A DNA stretch of 64,000 bases from Octadecabacter arcticus 238 (GCF_000155735.2 NC_020908.1:1679001-1743000), one strand, 5' to 3'; shown: positions 26,575-36,035, counted from the first letter of the stretch. Notes: generated by a model from the letters alone, not told the origin. Translations and numbers: made by a program.

Positions 26575-27961
26575 GAGCTATGACTGAATCTGGTGTTTGA
26601 GTGGTTTGAAGGTTGGCGGCGTATCTGGTTGAATTGTTGTTGGAAGACAGCAGCCCAACCAAAGGAGATACACCACCATGGGAACTACTAACATTGTTGA
26701 TTTTGCGCGTCGAGACGAGATGACGGACGCGTTGACGGAGTTGCTGAAAACGGGAGCACAACAATTGATCGCGACAGCAGTTGAGGCTGAGCTTGTCAGT
26801 TATTTGGCGCAATTTACCGGCTTACGCACCGATGCCGGTTACGCGGCAGTCGTGCGTAATGGACATCATCCGGCCCGCCCGTTTCAAACGGGCATTGGCC
26901 CTGTGAGCGTGCGCATTCCAAAGGTTCGGTCCAAGGACGGCACACCGGTGACATTCCGGTCTGCCCTGGCGCCGCCCTATGTGCGCCGCACGAAGACGCT
27001 GGAAGCGGCCTTGCCATGGCTTTACCTCAAAGGGATCTCCAGCGGCGAGATGGCTCCCGCCCTCAAGGTTCTTCTGGGCCCAGATGCCGTTGGCTTGTCG
27101 GCTAATACGGTTTCGCGTTTAAAACGCGATTGGGCCAATGAATACGAGGCTTGGAAAGGCGCTGAGTTAGATGACGAGCCCATCGTCTATATCTGGGCCG
27201 ACGGCGTTCACAGCGGCCTTCGGGGCGAGGATGACAAGCTCTGTGCCCTTGTTATTATTGGGGTAACTGCCCGTGGCAAGAAGCGATTTCTGGCAATTGA
27301 GGATGGGGTGCGCGAGTCCACGCAGAGCTGGCGCGAGGTTCTGCTTAACCTCAAAAGCCGAGGCATGAATGCGCCCAAACTGGCCATCGGGGACGGTGCC
27401 ATGGGGTTTTGGGCGGCCATGGACGAAGTCTATCCTGAGACCCGCCATCAACGCTGTTGGCAACACAAAACGATGAACGTGCTCAATTGTTTACCCAAGC
27501 TGTCTCAGCCAAAAGCCAAGGCCGCGCTGCACGACATCTGGCAGGCCGAGACCAAAGTCGATGCAGAAAAGGCGTTCGATCTGTTCATCAAAACCTACGA
27601 ACCCAAATATCCCAAGGCCACACTATGCCTGCAAAAAGATCGTGAGGAACTCATGGCATTCTTCGACTTCCCGGCGCAGCATTGGCAAAGCATCCGCACT
27701 AGCAATCCAATTGAATCGGCCTTCGCGACGATCCGGCATCGTACCAAGCGTTCAAAGGGCTGCCTGTCACGCGATGGCATGCTGCACATGATGTTCAAAC
27801 TGGGGCAATGTGCTGAGCAAAATTGGAGGAAGCTACGCGGCTTTGACTACCTCGCAAAAGTCATCACAGGCGTCACGTTCAAAGACGGAATCGAAACCAC
27901 AAACCCCGACCAGATCACCGCATGACCAACAATACTCAAACACGAGATTTGACAATAACTC
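26575..27961 (+). mobile_element. IS256-family insertion sequence, copy 2
   Basis: 1387 bp, same ends as copy 1 (GAGCTATGACTGAATCTGG start; GACAATAACTC end) but in the opposite orientation. The flanks (GGCTCTTTC and ACACAGGGG) show no 8-9 bp duplication. Comparison with the uninterrupted repeat at 50.8 kb shows that two T residues were lost instead. So either the insertion was atypical or recombination has exchanged one flank. Confidence 0.9.
26678..27925 (+). CDS. IS256-family (mutator-type) transposase
   Basis: 415 residues, almost identical to the protein at 5718-6965 (Tyr for His near 55, Ala for Val near 98, Arg for His near 367). The mutator DDE motifs IWADGVHSGLRGEDD, LAIGDGAMGFWAAMDE and SNPIESAFATIRHRT are intact. 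AAAGGAGAT lies just upstream of the ATG. Confidence 0.95.
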   Translation: MGTTNIVDFARRDEMTDALTELLKTGAQQLIATAVEAELVSYLAQFTGLRTDAGYAAVVRNGHHPARPFQTGIGPVSVRIPKVRSKDGTPVTFRSALAPPYVRRTKTLEAALPWLYLKGISSGEMAPALKVLLGPDAVGLSANTVSRLKRDWANEYEAWKGAELDDEPIVYIWADGVHSGLRGEDDKLCALVIIGVTARGKKRFLAIEDGVRESTQSWREVLLNLKSRGMNAPKLAIGDGAMGFWAAMDEVYPETRHQRCWQHKTMNVLNCLPKLSQPKAKAALHDIWQAETKVDAEKAFDLFIKTYEPKYPKATLCLQKDREELMAFFDFPAQHWQSIRTSNPIESAFATIRHRTKRSKGCLSRDGMLHMMFKLGQCAEQNWRKLRGFDYLAKVITGVTFKDGIETTNPDQITA

Positions 27962-28108
27962 ACACAGGGGAAATGCGCACCCCGTTACGTGTGACAGACG
28001 GAAATTTCGTAGGGTTGTGATTTGGGTTCTTGTTGTTATTGCGCAACCTGTCCTGTGCCATTCCGTAGGCTTGTCTAATTGGCGGATGGCTTGCGCCAAT
28101 ACCCATCA
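27962..28108 (+). repeat. Right part of dispersed repeat (copy at 50830-50976)
   Basis: About 147 bp that match 50830-50976 nearly base for base (ACACAGGGGAAATGCGCACC onward). Toward the end is an ATTGGCG / CGCCAAT hairpin, after which the copies diverge. I do not recognise it as a known IS end. It behaves like a non-autonomous repeat or a segmental duplication. Confidence 0.7.
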
Positions 28109-28335
28109 CGCCCATTTGGTCGATCTCGCGCGCGAGACCATTGCCGGTGTCAATATCGTCGAAATGCCGAGCTAGTTCTGCTTGCTAAGATCTTTTCCAG
28201 CCCTGAAAAAGAAAAAATTCAGAGACCTCCGCCTGTTTGGGTTAGAAGTAGCGCGTTCAACAGTAAACAATCAATTTGTCTTAAGGAACGAAATTTGGCC
28301 CTTAATTTAGACTTAAAGATCGCTGGTAGGCTTGT
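28109..28335. other. Intergenic stretch with a possible gene-end remnant
   Basis: On the plus strand the frame THHAHLVDLARETIAGVNIV ends EMPS and TAG at 28171, which looks like the C-terminal end of some enzyme cut off by the repeat upstream. I do not recognise it. From 28175 to the MBL-fold gene I see no gene or clear terminator. Confidence 0.35.
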
Positions 28336-29244
28336 CTAAGCGCCAACCTTACCAGATTTTGCTGCTAGTTCCTCAGCCGGATCGAACGCTACTTTAGTAC
28401 CGAAACATAAAGCTAAATCACTCTCAGCTTTCACCTCGTCGGTACGCAGGGTCACTTCACCAGTATCTGTGAAGCGTGCGTTAGGATGGCTGGCCATCCA
28501 GTCATCGGGTGGCAGCAACGACGAGGCCCGGTGCGTAATATTCCAGACAAAGTAGTGGTGCGGCACAGTGATGCGCGGCTTAAGGCGCGCGCAAACTTGC
28601 GCGATTTGATCATAGCTGAGCACATGGGGCGAACCATCGATGGGCAGCAGTGCGATATCGACCTGGCCAAGAGCGTCCCAAATTTCATCGGGCGGATCGG
28701 GTCGGTTATCGCCCCAATGCAAGATGCGGAGACCCGCCGTTTCGACAATCAGGATCGAGTTGTCAAAGGAGCGCCAATTATCTGGCGGTATTGTCTCCAT
28801 TGGCGTCAGTTTGCGCGTCAACCCAGCCCAGTCATATTTGTTATGGGTCGTGTCTGAGACATGCTTATCCGCGATTCCTGTCACAGCGACATCGGCAAAT
28901 TCAAACCTACCGACGAGTCGGTCCAGAAGTGTGCTCGCATGCAAGCAATGCAGATTGTCATGGTCAAAATGAGCATGGGTGGACAGGCCTATATCTACTT
29001 CGCATCGCGGGAAATCAAAGAGATACCAGTCCCAACCGCCCCAAGGCGGGTTACGCCATGGGTCGATCATCAGCGTCACACCCGAGGGAGTTGTTATGCG
29101 AAAACACGAGCCACCAAAATAGGCCAACCGTATAGCACTTTCACCGGGGCCATCCAGTGAATGCCCACCTTGTGCGGCGATCATCCGATTGTTGTTTTCG
29201 CTTTGCTTCCAAGCCCACAGGCCCTCTTTGGTGCGATCTGTCAT
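28336..29244 (-). CDS. Metallo-beta-lactamase-fold hydrolase
   Basis: 302 residues with the metal-binding signature STHAHFDHDNLHCL (HxHxDH), a later His/Asp set (ILHWGDNRPDPPDE and TVPHHYFVWNI), and an N-terminal strand IRLAYFGGSCFRITTPSGVT. The overall layout resembles UlaG-type lactonases and related MBL-fold proteins. No signal peptide. It is the last gene of the TetR-controlled importer operon (18 bp from the upstream stop), so it probably hydrolyses the imported compound or a lactone made from it. Substrate unknown. Confidence 0.75.
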   Translation of the reverse strand: MTDRTKEGLWAWKQSENNNRMIAAQGGHSLDGPGESAIRLAYFGGSCFRITTPSGVTLMIDPWRNPPWGGWDWYLFDFPRCEVDIGLSTHAHFDHDNLHCLHASTLLDRLVGRFEFADVAVTGIADKHVSDTTHNKYDWAGLTRKLTPMETIPPDNWRSFDNSILIVETAGLRILHWGDNRPDPPDEIWDALGQVDIALLPIDGSPHVLSYDQIAQVCARLKPRITVPHHYFVWNITHRASSLLPPDDWMASHPNARFTDTGEVTLRTDEVKAESDLALCFGTKVAFDPAEELAAKSGKVGA

Positions 29245-29262
29245 GGTGGTTTGGCCTTTCTG

Positions 29263-29808
29263 TTACTTCAGCAGCTGTTCCACGCCGTCTTCCGTTTCGA
29301 TTTGCAGAGCATCGTTAAAGCGGTTGAAGAAGCCACAAAGCGCGATGCGCAACGTCAGCTCGACGATTTGTTCTTCCGTAAAATGTTTCTTCAACTCGAC
29401 AAACACGCCATCTCGCATGCGGTTGAAATCGTTGGTAACTTGCACAGCATAGTCACGCACCAACAGATCAACCTCATCAAAACCTTCAGGCACCTTGCCC
29501 AGAATATCGAGCACCGCCGCTTCCGGTAGGCCGTGTTGAACCGCACGCGGTGCGTGATGAGCGATACAATATTCGCAACGGTTGATCGTCGAAACAGTGA
29601 CCAGCGCAATTTCAAGATATCGCTTGGGCAAAATTGCCTCATCGTAGAGTTCGAGTAGCAGACCCATGATATGCTTAAGCGCAGGTGGGCGGTGAGCGAA
29701 GACCTTCACCTGATTGAGAAAAGGTCCGTAATCGCGGGCATAACGTTCGTAGATCGGACGAACATCGTCGGGAACTTTCGAAATATCAACATCACTCACG
29801 CGTGCCAT
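29263..29808 (-). CDS. Carboxymuconolactone decarboxylase / AhpD-like protein
   Basis: 181 residues of the all-helical AhpD/CMD fold. The redox-type motif INRCEYCIAHHAPRAV (CxxC followed by His-His) is characteristic of AhpD-like members rather than true carboxymuconolactone decarboxylases. VFAHRPPALKHIMGLLLELY at the N-terminus is also typical. Lies between the binding-protein gene and the MBL-fold gene. May detoxify or process an intermediate. GGAG lies upstream of the ATG. Confidence 0.8.
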   Translation of the reverse strand: MARVSDVDISKVPDDVRPIYERYARDYGPFLNQVKVFAHRPPALKHIMGLLLELYDEAILPKRYLEIALVTVSTINRCEYCIAHHAPRAVQHGLPEAAVLDILGKVPEGFDEVDLLVRDYAVQVTNDFNRMRDGVFVELKKHFTEEQIVELTLRIALCGFFNRFNDALQIETEDGVEQLLK

Positions 29809-29858
29809 TGTTCTTCTCCTTGGTATTGGGAGGGGCCCACGTTGGGGCCCCTATTAGT

Positions 29859-31073
29859 CTAGAATTCGAGACGTTCGACTACCACATCTTCACCACCCCT
29901 AATTTCGGACAGTTGGAAGTCTCGGCCTAAGACCATGCCTTCATCATCAAATTCAATGGAACCTGATGCACCAGAATAGTTGATCTCTTGGCCGGCACGC
30001 AAGGCTGCCAAACCGTCTGCGAGGTTGTAGACAACAGTTTTTCCGCCACCAGTTGTGACATCCCAAACTGCTTCTGCCACACTGGGACCGTCCGTTGCAC
30101 CAGCCTTTTCCATCGCAAGAAGCAGTGTCGTCATCTGATCGCGCCCAGCTGTGCCGAACGGGTGTTGTACTGATCCTGTATCCAGTAGCCCTACTTCGCC
30201 CAGGTATTGCTTATAAGCGGGTGAATTAATTGCAGGCACGGGAAAGCCGTGAACGATCCCATCAGCTGCATCACCAACAACGTCCTTGAATTGTGTACCG
30301 GTTGAGAGCGATGTGGTGATGACTGTGCCTTCATAGCCCTGACGGTAAAGTTCTTTATAGACGGCAGTGAAATCGGTGACGTAGGATGGAACGAAGACTG
30401 CCTGTGGGTTATTGGCGATCAGTTGAGTGACTTCCGAACGGTAGCTTGATTGCTGTGCATTATAAAAGAATGGCTCAGAAACCAACGTTTCAGTGCCAAC
30501 GATCTCGATAAACCCATCCATCATGGAGCGGGTGAAATCATTGTTGAGCGCCATCAAGCCGTAGCTTTCAATCCCGCGCGCTTTGACGAGATTGCCAATC
30601 GCACGGCCCCAGATGGGCGATAATGGCTGGAAGTTGAACACCAACCCTTTTTCATCAGCCACAGGAATGTCCGATGATGACGAGGTACACATTTGCAAGA
30701 CACCAGCAGCCTGACATTTTGGCATGACACCCAACGTAACGGATGATGACCATGTGCCCAAGATGGCGTTCACGCCATTTATGTTGATCAGCTTGTCAGC
30801 AGCACGTACGGCGGTTTCAGGGTTGGTCTCTGAGTTTTCTTGAAAGATGCGAATTTGACGACCCAAAATACCACCAGATGCGTTAGCAGCCTCGGCTACA
30901 CGCTTGTGGGAGGCAGTAATGTTGGGCCCGAAGGGACCACCACCTCCAGTATTGGGGGTAAGAGAGCCAACGGCAATTGCACCGTCCTGAGCGCGCAGGA
31001 TCGCGGGTGTGAAAAGAGTTGCCGTTCCAGCAGCCAGAAGGCTGCGACGGGTCATGCTTAGGATCATAGTCAT
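29859..31073 (-). CDS. Branched-chain-amino-acid-type ABC substrate-binding protein
   Basis: 404 residues, type I periplasmic binding protein of the Liv/amide family. The N-terminus MTMILSMTRRSLLAAGTATL carries a twin-arginine-like start and ends with an ALA-type cut after ILRAQ, so it is exported. Family landmarks are GSLTPNTGGGGPFGPNITAS, AVRAADKLININGVNAILGT and QAVFVPSYVTDFTAVYKELY. Ligand not predictable; could be amino acid, amide or aromatic acid. It follows the permease gene by 15 bp. Confidence 0.85.
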   Translation of the reverse strand: MTMILSMTRRSLLAAGTATLFTPAILRAQDGAIAVGSLTPNTGGGGPFGPNITASHKRVAEAANASGGILGRQIRIFQENSETNPETAVRAADKLININGVNAILGTWSSSVTLGVMPKCQAAGVLQMCTSSSSDIPVADEKGLVFNFQPLSPIWGRAIGNLVKARGIESYGLMALNNDFTRSMMDGFIEIVGTETLVSEPFFYNAQQSSYRSEVTQLIANNPQAVFVPSYVTDFTAVYKELYRQGYEGTVITTSLSTGTQFKDVVGDAADGIVHGFPVPAINSPAYKQYLGEVGLLDTGSVQHPFGTAGRDQMTTLLLAMEKAGATDGPSVAEAVWDVTTGGGKTVVYNLADGLAALRAGQEINYSGASGSIEFDDEGMVLGRDFQLSEIRGGEDVVVERLEF

Positions 31074-31088
31074 AGTGTCTTCTCCTTG

Positions 31089-32024
31089 TCAGGTTATTGA
31101 ACGCACCGGTTTTCCGGCGTCTTTAGGTTTTTGGTAGATAAACTTCGGCTCGGGTAGCAGTCCACGGGGACGCACGCGCAGCGTGACGATCAGCAACATC
31201 CCAATGGTGATAATGCGAAGTGAGCTCATCTTCTCAGCGTCAAGCCATGGCGCCACGTCGCCGATGAACCGCGTTCCTTCAAGAAACATGATGACGGTAC
31301 CTGCGCCAATCAGAAGGCCACGATTGTTGCCTGCACCGCCCACGATTACAGACATCCATATGAACATGGCAACCATTGGCATAAAAACTTCGGGGCTGAT
31401 ATTTTGGGTGTAATGCGCATAGAGCGCACCAGCTAACCCCATGAACCCGCCGCCAAGTGCGAATATTTGCACACGGTGGCGAAACACGTTTTTGCCCAAG
31501 ACGCCCGCGACCACATCATCCTCACGGATCGCGCGCAGCGTGCGACCCATCGGACTCTTGCGGATACGCTCGCAGATAAGAAAGATTACTGCGACACTCA
31601 GAGCTACAAGGCAAAGATAGAAAAACGGGTAAGAGTCTACGCTGATCATATCACGAAAGGGCTGTGCTTCGATACGCAAGCCGCGTGGGCCCTCAGTTAT
31701 TTGATCCTCATTAAGTAGGACGAGACGGATCATCTCGCCGACCCCCAATGTAACAACTGCCAGAAAATCCTCTCGCAATCGCATTGACAAAAGTGCGACA
31801 AGCCCACCTGCGACCAACCCGACCAGAACCGCTGCTGGTATCGTCACGCCCAAAGGCCAGCCAGCTTTGGCCGACAGCAAGCCAGAAGTGTATGCCCCAA
31901 GCGCATAAAATCCTGCGATGCCGAAATTGACCATTCCGGTCAGGCCCCATTGCAAATTTAAAGCCAAAGCAAGGATCATAAAAAAGCCCGCATATGTGGT
32001 CATGGAAATAAGGTATGCACTCAT
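31089..32024 (-). CDS. Branched-chain-type ABC transporter permease (LivM-like)
   Basis: 311 residues, about nine membrane spans. LivM-type signatures are LNLQWGLTGMVNFGIAGFYA, AVVTLGVGEMIRLVLLNEDQ, MGRTLRAIREDDVVAGVLGK (the cytoplasmic EAA-like loop) and SVIVGGAGNNRGLLIGAGTV. Its ATG overlaps the end of the LivH-like gene. Intact. Confidence 0.88.
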   Translation of the reverse strand: MSAYLISMTTYAGFFMILALALNLQWGLTGMVNFGIAGFYALGAYTSGLLSAKAGWPLGVTIPAAVLVGLVAGGLVALLSMRLREDFLAVVTLGVGEMIRLVLLNEDQITEGPRGLRIEAQPFRDMISVDSYPFFYLCLVALSVAVIFLICERIRKSPMGRTLRAIREDDVVAGVLGKNVFRHRVQIFALGGGFMGLAGALYAHYTQNISPEVFMPMVAMFIWMSVIVGGAGNNRGLLIGAGTVIMFLEGTRFIGDVAPWLDAEKMSSLRIITIGMLLIVTLRVRPRGLLPEPKFIYQKPKDAGKPVRSIT

Positions 32025-32884
32025 TTTTTGATCTCCGCTGTACCAAAAAGACCTTGAGGGCGAAACAGAAGCAGCACCGTTATGATGACGAAACCAACAC
32101 CGATTTTATACGTTGAGGGCAAGACCAAGACGGTTAGCTCTTCGGCAAGACCCAGCATCAATGCACCGAGGATAGCGCCGTACGGGGAGCCAATCCCACC
32201 GAGGATTGCGGCGGCAAAAATTGGAATGGTCAGATTCCATCCAATCAGCGGTTCGATCACAAGATCGAGGCCCGCCAACACGCCCGTCAGCCCAAACATC
32301 GCGCCACACAAAACTGTCGTAAACGCGGTAACCTTTGCAGCATCGACACCGCGAATAGAGGCAAGCATCGGGTTATCGGAGACCGATCGCATTGCACGTC
32401 CGATCCGAGTATGGTGCAGCAGGATATGCAGACAGGTGGCAAGCACAATTGCACAGATTATGATCTCAATTTGTTCAGTCGTAATCCGTGCGCCCAAGAA
32501 TTTCCATGGGCGCTCGAGTGGGATGTCGAAGCCGCGAACATCGGCTGAGAAGAACAAGCGCACGATGCTCTCCAAAATCAATGTCAGTGCGATGGAAACC
32601 ACCAGAAGCGTTACTGAGGATTGGCTTTCCATTGGGCGAAAGACAAGCACATGAGCGAGCCAAACGACAAGGCCAGTGAACGCCATTGCACCCGCAGCGG
32701 CCAAGGCTAACGGCAGCCCAAGTGCAACGTTGAGCGTATATGCAGCAAAGGCACCCACAGTGATGTAGCCGCCGATTGCAAAATTTGGAAAGCGCAGAAT
32801 GCCGAACAGCAGCGAGAAAGCCATAGCAGGTGGGGCGATCAGGGCTGCATTAACGAACGCGTTTACGAAAATCTGCAAGCTCAT
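32021..32884 (-). CDS. Branched-chain-type ABC transporter permease (LivH-like)
   Basis: 287 residues, hydrophobic throughout. Shows LFGILRFPNFAIGGYITVGA near the N-terminus, TRIGRAMRSVSDNPMLASIR in the cytoplasmic loop and AAILGGIGSPYGAILGALML at the C-terminus, as expected of LivH. Overlaps the livF-like stop and the livM-like start by four bases each. Confidence 0.88.
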   Translation of the reverse strand: MSLQIFVNAFVNAALIAPPAMAFSLLFGILRFPNFAIGGYITVGAFAAYTLNVALGLPLALAAAGAMAFTGLVVWLAHVLVFRPMESQSSVTLLVVSIALTLILESIVRLFFSADVRGFDIPLERPWKFLGARITTEQIEIIICAIVLATCLHILLHHTRIGRAMRSVSDNPMLASIRGVDAAKVTAFTTVLCGAMFGLTGVLAGLDLVIEPLIGWNLTIPIFAAAILGGIGSPYGAILGALMLGLAEELTVLVLPSTYKIGVGFVIITVLLLFRPQGLFGTAEIKK

Positions 32885-33597
32885 GTGCGCGACCCCAAAT
32901 ATAGTTCTGAGACATCTTTGGATTCTAGTAATTCTGCCGCAGGCGCATTCATCGCGATACGGCCCGAAGCCATGACGATGCCGTCATGCGCTATTCTTAA
33001 TCCCTGTACTGCATTTTGCTCAACCATCAGAATTGCCACGCCACTTTCATTGACGCGGCGAACAGTATCAAACATTTGACCAACCATTAATGGTGAAAGG
33101 CCGGCAGATGGTTCGTCAAGCAACAGGACGCGCGGCTCTAGCATCAACGCCATACCAAAGGCGACCATCTGGCGTTGCCCCCCAGACAGGTTCCCTGCTG
33201 GGACCTGCGCCAAAGATTTGAGATCAGGAAACATCTCATAAACTTTGTCACGACCAGGGCGCGTACGGCTTTCGTCAATCCAACCGCCCATAGCGAGGTT
33301 TTCGTGGGTGGTTAGAGCGCGAAACACGTTCGCCTCTTGCGGAACGTAGGCCATTCCAGACCGCGCCACTTGCGCTGGTGGCTGACTTGCGATTTCGGAA
33401 CCGGCAATGCGGATGCTGCCAGACATAGCAGGGATGACCCCAGCGATAGTTTTCAAGAGTGTCGATTTCCCGGCGCCGTTCGGCCCGATAATGCAGGTAA
33501 TTCTGCCTGCCTCAACTGAAAGCGAAATCTCGTCGCAGATCACAGTACGCCCGTAGCCGGAGCGCAAATCCTTGACCGTCAAGATAGCCTCAGACAT
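32881..33597 (-). CDS. Branched-chain-type ABC transporter ATPase (LivF-like)
   Basis: About 238 residues. Walker [13 protein letters not shown], signature LSGGQRQMVAFGMAL and Walker B RVLLLDEPSAGLSP are all present, with the LivF-type MVEQNAVQGLRIAHDG after the switch region. I start at MSEAILTV (33597), preceded by TTGGAGGAATGG, rather than the longer open frame. This start overlaps the end of the livG-like gene by eight bases. Confidence 0.9.
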   Translation of the reverse strand: MSEAILTVKDLRSGYGRTVICDEISLSVEAGRITCIIGPNGAGKSTLLKTIAGVIPAMSGSIRIAGSEIASQPPAQVARSGMAYVPQEANVFRALTTHENLAMGGWIDESRTRPGRDKVYEMFPDLKSLAQVPAGNLSGGQRQMVAFGMALMLEPRVLLLDEPSAGLSPLMVGQMFDTVRRVNESGVAILMVEQNAVQGLRIAHDGIVMASGRIAMNAPAAELLESKDVSELYLGSRT

Positions 33598-34363
33598 CAA
33601 CCATTCCTCCAAGATAGGCTTCAATGACGCGTGGGTCGTCACGGATCGTGTCAAACACGCCTTGGGTCAGAAACGTGCCCTCGGTCATCACAATCACTGG
33701 ATTGCAAAGCCGCCCTATCAAATCCATGTCGTGTTCGACGATCAGGAAAGTCTTGCCGTGATCTGCGTTTAAGCGGTGGATCATTTCCGTCAGCGTTCCC
33801 ATCAAGGCGGGGTTTACGCCTGCGCCGGGTTCATCCAGTAGGATCAGGTCACAGTCGATCATGAGAGTGCGCGCTAACTCTAGTAGCTTTTTCTGCCCGC
33901 CTGATAGGTCAGCGGCATAAGCATCACGTAGCGGCGTCAGAGCGGCGATCTCCATCACTTCTTCGGCGCGACCATAGACCGCAGCATCGCCCCGCGCCAC
34001 TGCACTGGGACGCGAAAATAGGGGCCAGAGCCGCTCGCCTAGCTGCATCTGTGGCGAGAGCATCAGGTTTTCGAGCACGGTAAGACGCCCGAATTCACGC
34101 GACAATTGAAATGTGCGGATCATGCCACGTCTTGCGCGCCGAAATGGTGCAAGTGTGGTGATGTCCTCACCGTTATAGACGACGGTGCCTGATTGTGGAC
34201 GAATTACGCCACTAAGGAGGTTAAACAAGGTAGATTTACCTGCACCATTTGGCCCAATCAGCCCAGTGATGGAGCCTTCTCGAACCTCAACGCCCATATC
34301 ACGGACTGCATGCACACCACCAAAGCTACGTGACAAACCTTTAGCTGATAGTAGCGCCGTCAT
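33590..34363 (-). CDS. Branched-chain-type ABC transporter ATPase (LivG-like)
   Basis: 257 residues. Walker [17 protein letters not shown], the LivG insertion region [20 protein letters not shown], signature [15 protein letters not shown], Walker [18 protein letters not shown] and H-loop [14 protein letters not shown]. Overlaps the TetR gene's stop by four bases, so regulator and transporter are one transcript. Confidence 0.9.
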   Translation of the reverse strand: MTALLSAKGLSRSFGGVHAVRDMGVEVREGSITGLIGPNGAGKSTLFNLLSGVIRPQSGTVVYNGEDITTLAPFRRARRGMIRTFQLSREFGRLTVLENLMLSPQMQLGERLWPLFSRPSAVARGDAAVYGRAEEVMEIAALTPLRDAYAADLSGGQKKLLELARTLMIDCDLILLDEPGAGVNPALMGTLTEMIHRLNADHGKTFLIVEHDMDLIGRLCNPVIVMTEGTFLTQGVFDTIRDDPRVIEAYLGGMVDV

Positions 34364-35028
34364 TGAGCGTTCCTCTTCAATTGATCACGTAGAAGTTTTG
34401 CGAGCATCGAGCGAACAGCTTTGGCAGCAGCAGGATCAGGTGCCAGTATTTGAGCAACACGTTGCCCGCGCAAAGTAGACGCCACTGTAGCAATGAGCGC
34501 GTCGCATTCCGCAAGCGACAGACCCGCTTGGCCAAACGCGTACCGGCCAGCCGCGCGGTAGCTGTCAAACATCCTTGCGACCCATTTATCGAGATGCGCC
34601 TGCAAAACAGGATTACCGTTTGCTGCCAACATCATGTCGACTGAAACCGAGACGTGTGATTTCGCCATAGCACCTGCCCAAAGAGCTTCAACGAAGCCTT
34701 CCGGGTCACAATTTTCAGGGTCGGATTGGCAGCGCAAGTCATCAGTGTAGTCAACAACGCCACGCCACATCTCACCCGTGGCATAGGTCACCAAAGCAAC
34801 CTTGTTGGAAAAATGATGCAACATCGCACCGCGTGAGACTCCAGCGCGTGCGGCGATACTCGTAGTCGTCATATTGACGAAGCCGACTTCGGTCATAAGC
34901 GCGATGGTCGCCTTGGAAAGACGCTCAATCGTTTCGCTTGAACGCTGGTGTTGAGTGCGACGATTCGGCTCTAAAATAGCCTCAACACTTTCTTTTTGTT
35001 GGGTTTTAGCGTCGTCAGTCACATGCAT
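34360..35028 (-). CDS. TetR/AcrR-family regulator of the importer operon
   Basis: 222 residues. The N-terminal TetR helix-turn-helix is clear: [20 protein letters not shown] followed by [20 protein letters not shown] and [13 protein letters not shown]. The ligand domain is diverse and unassigned. First gene of the operon TetR-livG-livF-livH-livM-binding protein-AhpD-like-MBL; an inverted repeat 42 bp upstream is a candidate autoregulatory operator. The ligand is probably the imported substrate. Confidence 0.88.
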   Translation of the reverse strand: MHVTDDAKTQQKESVEAILEPNRRTQHQRSSETIERLSKATIALMTEVGFVNMTTTSIAARAGVSRGAMLHHFSNKVALVTYATGEMWRGVVDYTDDLRCQSDPENCDPEGFVEALWAGAMAKSHVSVSVDMMLAANGNPVLQAHLDKWVARMFDSYRAAGRYAFGQAGLSLAECDALIATVASTLRGQRVAQILAPDPAAAKAVRSMLAKLLRDQLKRNAQ

Positions 35029-35069
35029 CCCTTTTCTAATACGATTATCTAAACACAGATCACTTTAAA

Positions 35070-35093
35070 AACAAACATTTTTGAATGTTTGTT
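35070..35093. promoter_or_regulatory. Candidate TetR operator
   Basis: Exact inverted repeat: arm AACAAACATT (35070-35079), four-base spacer TTTG, arm AATGTTTGTT (35084-35093). A 24-bp site with two-fold symmetry just upstream of a TetR-family gene is the usual form and place of its autoregulatory operator. The region is A/T-rich, as promoters are. Confidence 0.65.
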
Positions 35094-35164
35094 AATTTGC
35101 AGCCATTGTAATGACAACGTATCAGGGTCAATAAATAGTAGAGTGTGAAAAGTATTTGTAATTT

Positions 35165-35385
35165 CTTTGATCATTTCAGAGTTCATGCCGCCCTTGGTCT
35201 GCCCTATCAGACGCCCACGCCCCCTTTCTTTAACCCCAGGCTTGAGGCAGTGCGGTGCGCTTTGGGGTAGGTTGCATCAATCGAGATTGTCTTATTATCA
35301 GGGGCCCGTTCTGCCAGCCCCATCATGATCCGTGCGAACATGCCCATGTCACTCCAACGCTTCCAGCGGTTATATAGGGTGAACT
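35165..35385 (-). pseudogene. IS5-family transposase remnant
   Basis: The minus strand reads GGQFTLYNRWKRWSDMGMFA, RIMMGLAERAPDNKTISIDA and TYPKAHRTASSLGLKKGG, a well-known segment of IS5/IS427-type transposases containing the first catalytic Asp (SIDAT). A frameshift follows (GRLIGQTKGGMNSE in the next frame), and the gene stops being recognisable near 35165. The upstream end is cut by the IS3-type element that starts near 35390. Confidence 0.7.
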
Positions 35386-35389
35386 GCCC

Positions 35390-36035
35390 CCCCGAAATTC
35401 CCCTCACTTTAATGTAGAGTTTGCTCAATCTTTGAAGGAGCAAACAGATGCGACAGAGTCGTTTTACCGAGGCCCAGATTATTGGGATGATCAAAGAGCA
35501 AGAAGCTGAGATGCCAACTGCTGAGGTGTGCCGGAGGCATGGTCTCAGCCCTGCATCGTTCTACAAGTTCAAAGCCAAGTATGGCGGCATAAACGTTTCT
35601 GATACCCGCCGCCTAGAATCACTCGAAGACGAGAACGCCAAGCTCAAGCGCCTGCTGGCGGATACGATGCTCGACAATGTTGTGCTGAAGGATTTGCTGG
35701 GAAAGAGCTGACGGCACCGAATGTGCGACGGGCTGCGGCACGTTTGGCAATGCGGGATCACGATATCTCGCAGCGTCGGGCGTGCAGGCTTGTTGGTGTC
35801 GACCCCAAGACCGTCCGGCGCGATCGACCGCTGGATAATCCTGAAGTTCGCAAAGAGATGAAGGCGATTGCCAGCAAGCGACGGCCGTTCGGTTATCGCC
35901 GCATCGGCGTACTTTTGGAGCGCAAAGGAATGATCATGAACCATAAGAAGCTGTACCGGCTTTATACTGAGGAGAAACTGGGCGTCAGGCGGCGCAGGGG
36001 ACGTAAACGTGCGCGTGGATCACGAACACCTAGGT
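35390..36035 (+). mobile_element. Truncated IS3-family element
   Basis: Left end near 35390 (AACTGCCCCCCGAAATTCCC). It contains a complete orfA and the first third of orfB. The element stops at about 36035, where orfB loses family similarity, so the right end and the catalytic domain are missing. Confidence 0.65.
35448..35711 (+). CDS. IS3-family OrfA
   Basis: 87 residues: helix-turn-helix RFTEAQIIGMIKEQEAEMPT and AEVCRRHGLSPASFYKFKAK, then a leucine-zipper-like helix RRLESLEDENAKLKRLLADT. Ends near an AAAGAG sequence typical of the -1 frameshift that makes the OrfAB transposase. Preceded by GAAGGAGC. Intact but useless without a complete OrfB. Confidence 0.85.
   Translation: MRQSRFTEAQIIGMIKEQEAEMPTAEVCRRHGLSPASFYKFKAKYGGINVSDTRRLESLEDENAKLKRLLADTMLDNVVLKDLLGKS

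Noticed and set aside
5682..27961. The two inverted IS256 copies flanking the rha locus as a composite transposon.
   Set aside because: Copy 1 has its own 9-bp duplication within the HEPN-like gene, so it inserted on its own. The outer flanks share no duplication.
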